Below, in pieces: positions 14,746 to 15,365 of a stretch of DNA of 15,365 nucleotides. Where the stretch lies: contig CALCQT010000453.1 of NCBI GenBank assembly GCA_937894825.1, positions 1-15,365 on the forward strand, given 5' to 3'. The stretch comes from an uncultured Anaerolineaceae bacterium. Lineage in GTDB: Bacteria; Chloroflexota; Anaerolineae; Anaerolineales; Anaerolineaceae. The translations under genes and the position numbers were made by a program. The number at the start of each line of letters is the position of its first letter. Position 1 is the first letter of the stretch. The notes beneath the pieces are model-generated. The model had not been told where the DNA came from. It saw only the letters and a list, made by a program, of their open reading frames with translations, and ran no database searches.

Positions 14746-14795
14746 TTGTAACCAACAAAAAATACGCCTGCGGGCGTATTTTTTGTTGGTTACAA
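14746..14795. terminator. 23-bp perfect hairpin, probable bidirectional terminator
   Basis: The arms 14746-14768 and 14773-14795 are perfect inverted repeats around the loop TGCG. The inner part is AAAAAATACGCC / GGCGTATTTTTT, which gives a stem followed by T-runs on both strands, as in a terminator shared by convergent genes. The outer 11 bp (TTGTAACCAAC / GTTGGTTACAA) extend the stem well beyond what termination needs. Confidence 0.88.
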
Positions 14796-14813
14796 TGCCA
14801 AAGTTAAAAAAAC

Positions 14814-15365
14814 TCAGAGAATAAATTCCATATTATCCAGCCCCATGATGAGATTGGGGAAAATCTTTCGTCCGGTCTCCACAGCCTGCTGCCGTTTGAC
14901 AATCGTGTCGTACAACGCAGCGCCAAAATGGATCAGCAACATTTGCTTTGCATTGGCCGCGACAGCCAGCCTGGCGGCCGACTCCGGGTTCATGTGCGGC
15001 CAATCCTCATCGACATGTCCCGGCAGAAAGCCGCTTTCGGTGATGACAAAATCAGCATTTTGAGCCAGTGTAACCGCATTGTCACAGGTACCGGTATCCA
15101 ACAAATAGGCGATGCTTTTCCCGTCGATCTCAAAGCGATAGCCGGTATCCGGCACGGCATGAAGCAGCGGGAGCGCCGTTACGCCAAAAGGAAATCCGGC
15201 GGTTTCCAATGCCTCTGCTTCAATCAGGTTTGCCGGATAAGGAAGCTTGTCCAAACTCACCGTAAACGGCGGACGCAGCAGATCCAGCAGGTCGTTTTTG
15301 CCACCGAGCGGCGCGACCAGCGTCAAGGGGTGAGCAAAATTGAAATAGTCCAGGGTATGCAACCC
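14814..15365 (-). CDS. Metallo-beta-lactamase-fold hydrolase (RNase Z-like), 5' end missing
   Basis: About 183 C-terminal residues are visible; the frame continues out of the window at 15365, so the N-terminal HxHxDH metal motif is not seen. What remains fits the second half of an MBL fold. The start GLHTLDYFNFAHPLTLVAP resembles the segment after the HxHxDH motif in RNase Z-like proteins. Candidate metal ligands are H68 (LLHAVPDTGYR), D89 (YLLDTG) and H145 (LIHFGA), counted from the TTG codon at 15362. NPESAARLAVAANAKQML is the usual helix before the last histidine. A likely role is phosphodiesterase or RNase-type hydrolysis, but substrates vary widely in this superfamily. It converges on gpmI across a shared terminator. 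Confidence 0.85.
   Translation of the reverse strand, partial: GLHTLDYFNFAHPLTLVAPLGGKNDLLDLLRPPFTVSLDKLPYPANLIEAEALETAGFPFGVTALPLLHAVPDTGYRFEIDGKSIAYLLDTGTCDNAVTLAQNADFVITESGFLPGHVDEDWPHMNPESAARLAVAANAKQMLLIHFGAALYDTIVKRQQAVETGRKIFPNLIMGLDNMEFIL

Overview
The window looks like one end of a metagenome-assembled contig from an anaerobic Chloroflexota bacterium, most likely class Anaerolineae. This is an inference from gene content and sequence style: a zinc-less anti-sigma factor, a VanW/G5 protein, an LCP protein with a Pro/Gln-rich cytosolic tail, a Trm112-like zinc ribbon, and DNA polymerase I with its proofreading motifs. There is no rRNA or other phylogenetic anchor. The first 23 bases are Illumina TruSeq adapter, not genomic DNA. 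The first gene is therefore cut, and its apparent stop codon is an artefact.

Left part (24-1570). A 5' fragment of an alpha-glucan phosphorylase gene (glgP) lies on the minus strand. Divergent from it is a HicA/HicB toxin-antitoxin pair on the plus strand, with a clear promoter (TTGACA / extended -10) overlapped by a perfect inverted repeat that could be the HicB operator.

Minus-strand block (1570-7207). Read 5' to 3' on that strand, it holds gmd (GDP-mannose 4,6-dehydratase), polA (DNA polymerase I, all three domains intact), then an ECF-type sigma factor coupled to a two-pass membrane anti-sigma factor. The extracytoplasmic loop of the anti-sigma factor carries a tandem 41-residue (123-bp) duplication.

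Plus-strand block (7270-14739). A 62-bp divergent promoter region separates gmd from a multi-pass membrane protein that resembles GT-C glycosyltransferases. Next come a membrane-anchored VanW/G5 protein, a 71-aa Trm112-like zinc-ribbon protein, an LytR-CpsA-Psr (LCP) protein ending at a strong terminator, and a cofactor-independent phosphoglycerate mutase (gpmI) of the type with the plant-like active-site loop. A 23-bp perfect hairpin, probably a bidirectional terminator, separates gpmI from a convergent metallo-beta-lactamase-fold gene cut by the right window edge.

Theme. Several genes plausibly act in the cell envelope: GDP-sugar synthesis (gmd), a lipid-linked sugar transferase candidate, VanW/G5, LCP, and a membrane-sensing sigma/anti-sigma pair. 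Central carbon metabolism (glgP, gpmI) and replication/repair (polA) are interspersed. No CRISPR array, tRNA, rRNA, insertion sequence or prophage gene was seen. Four probable first genes of transcripts lack a well-placed Shine-Dalgarno sequence for their start and have a -10-like hexamer 6-7 nt before the start codon, which suggests leaderless transcripts. I found no clearly undescribed multi-gene system.
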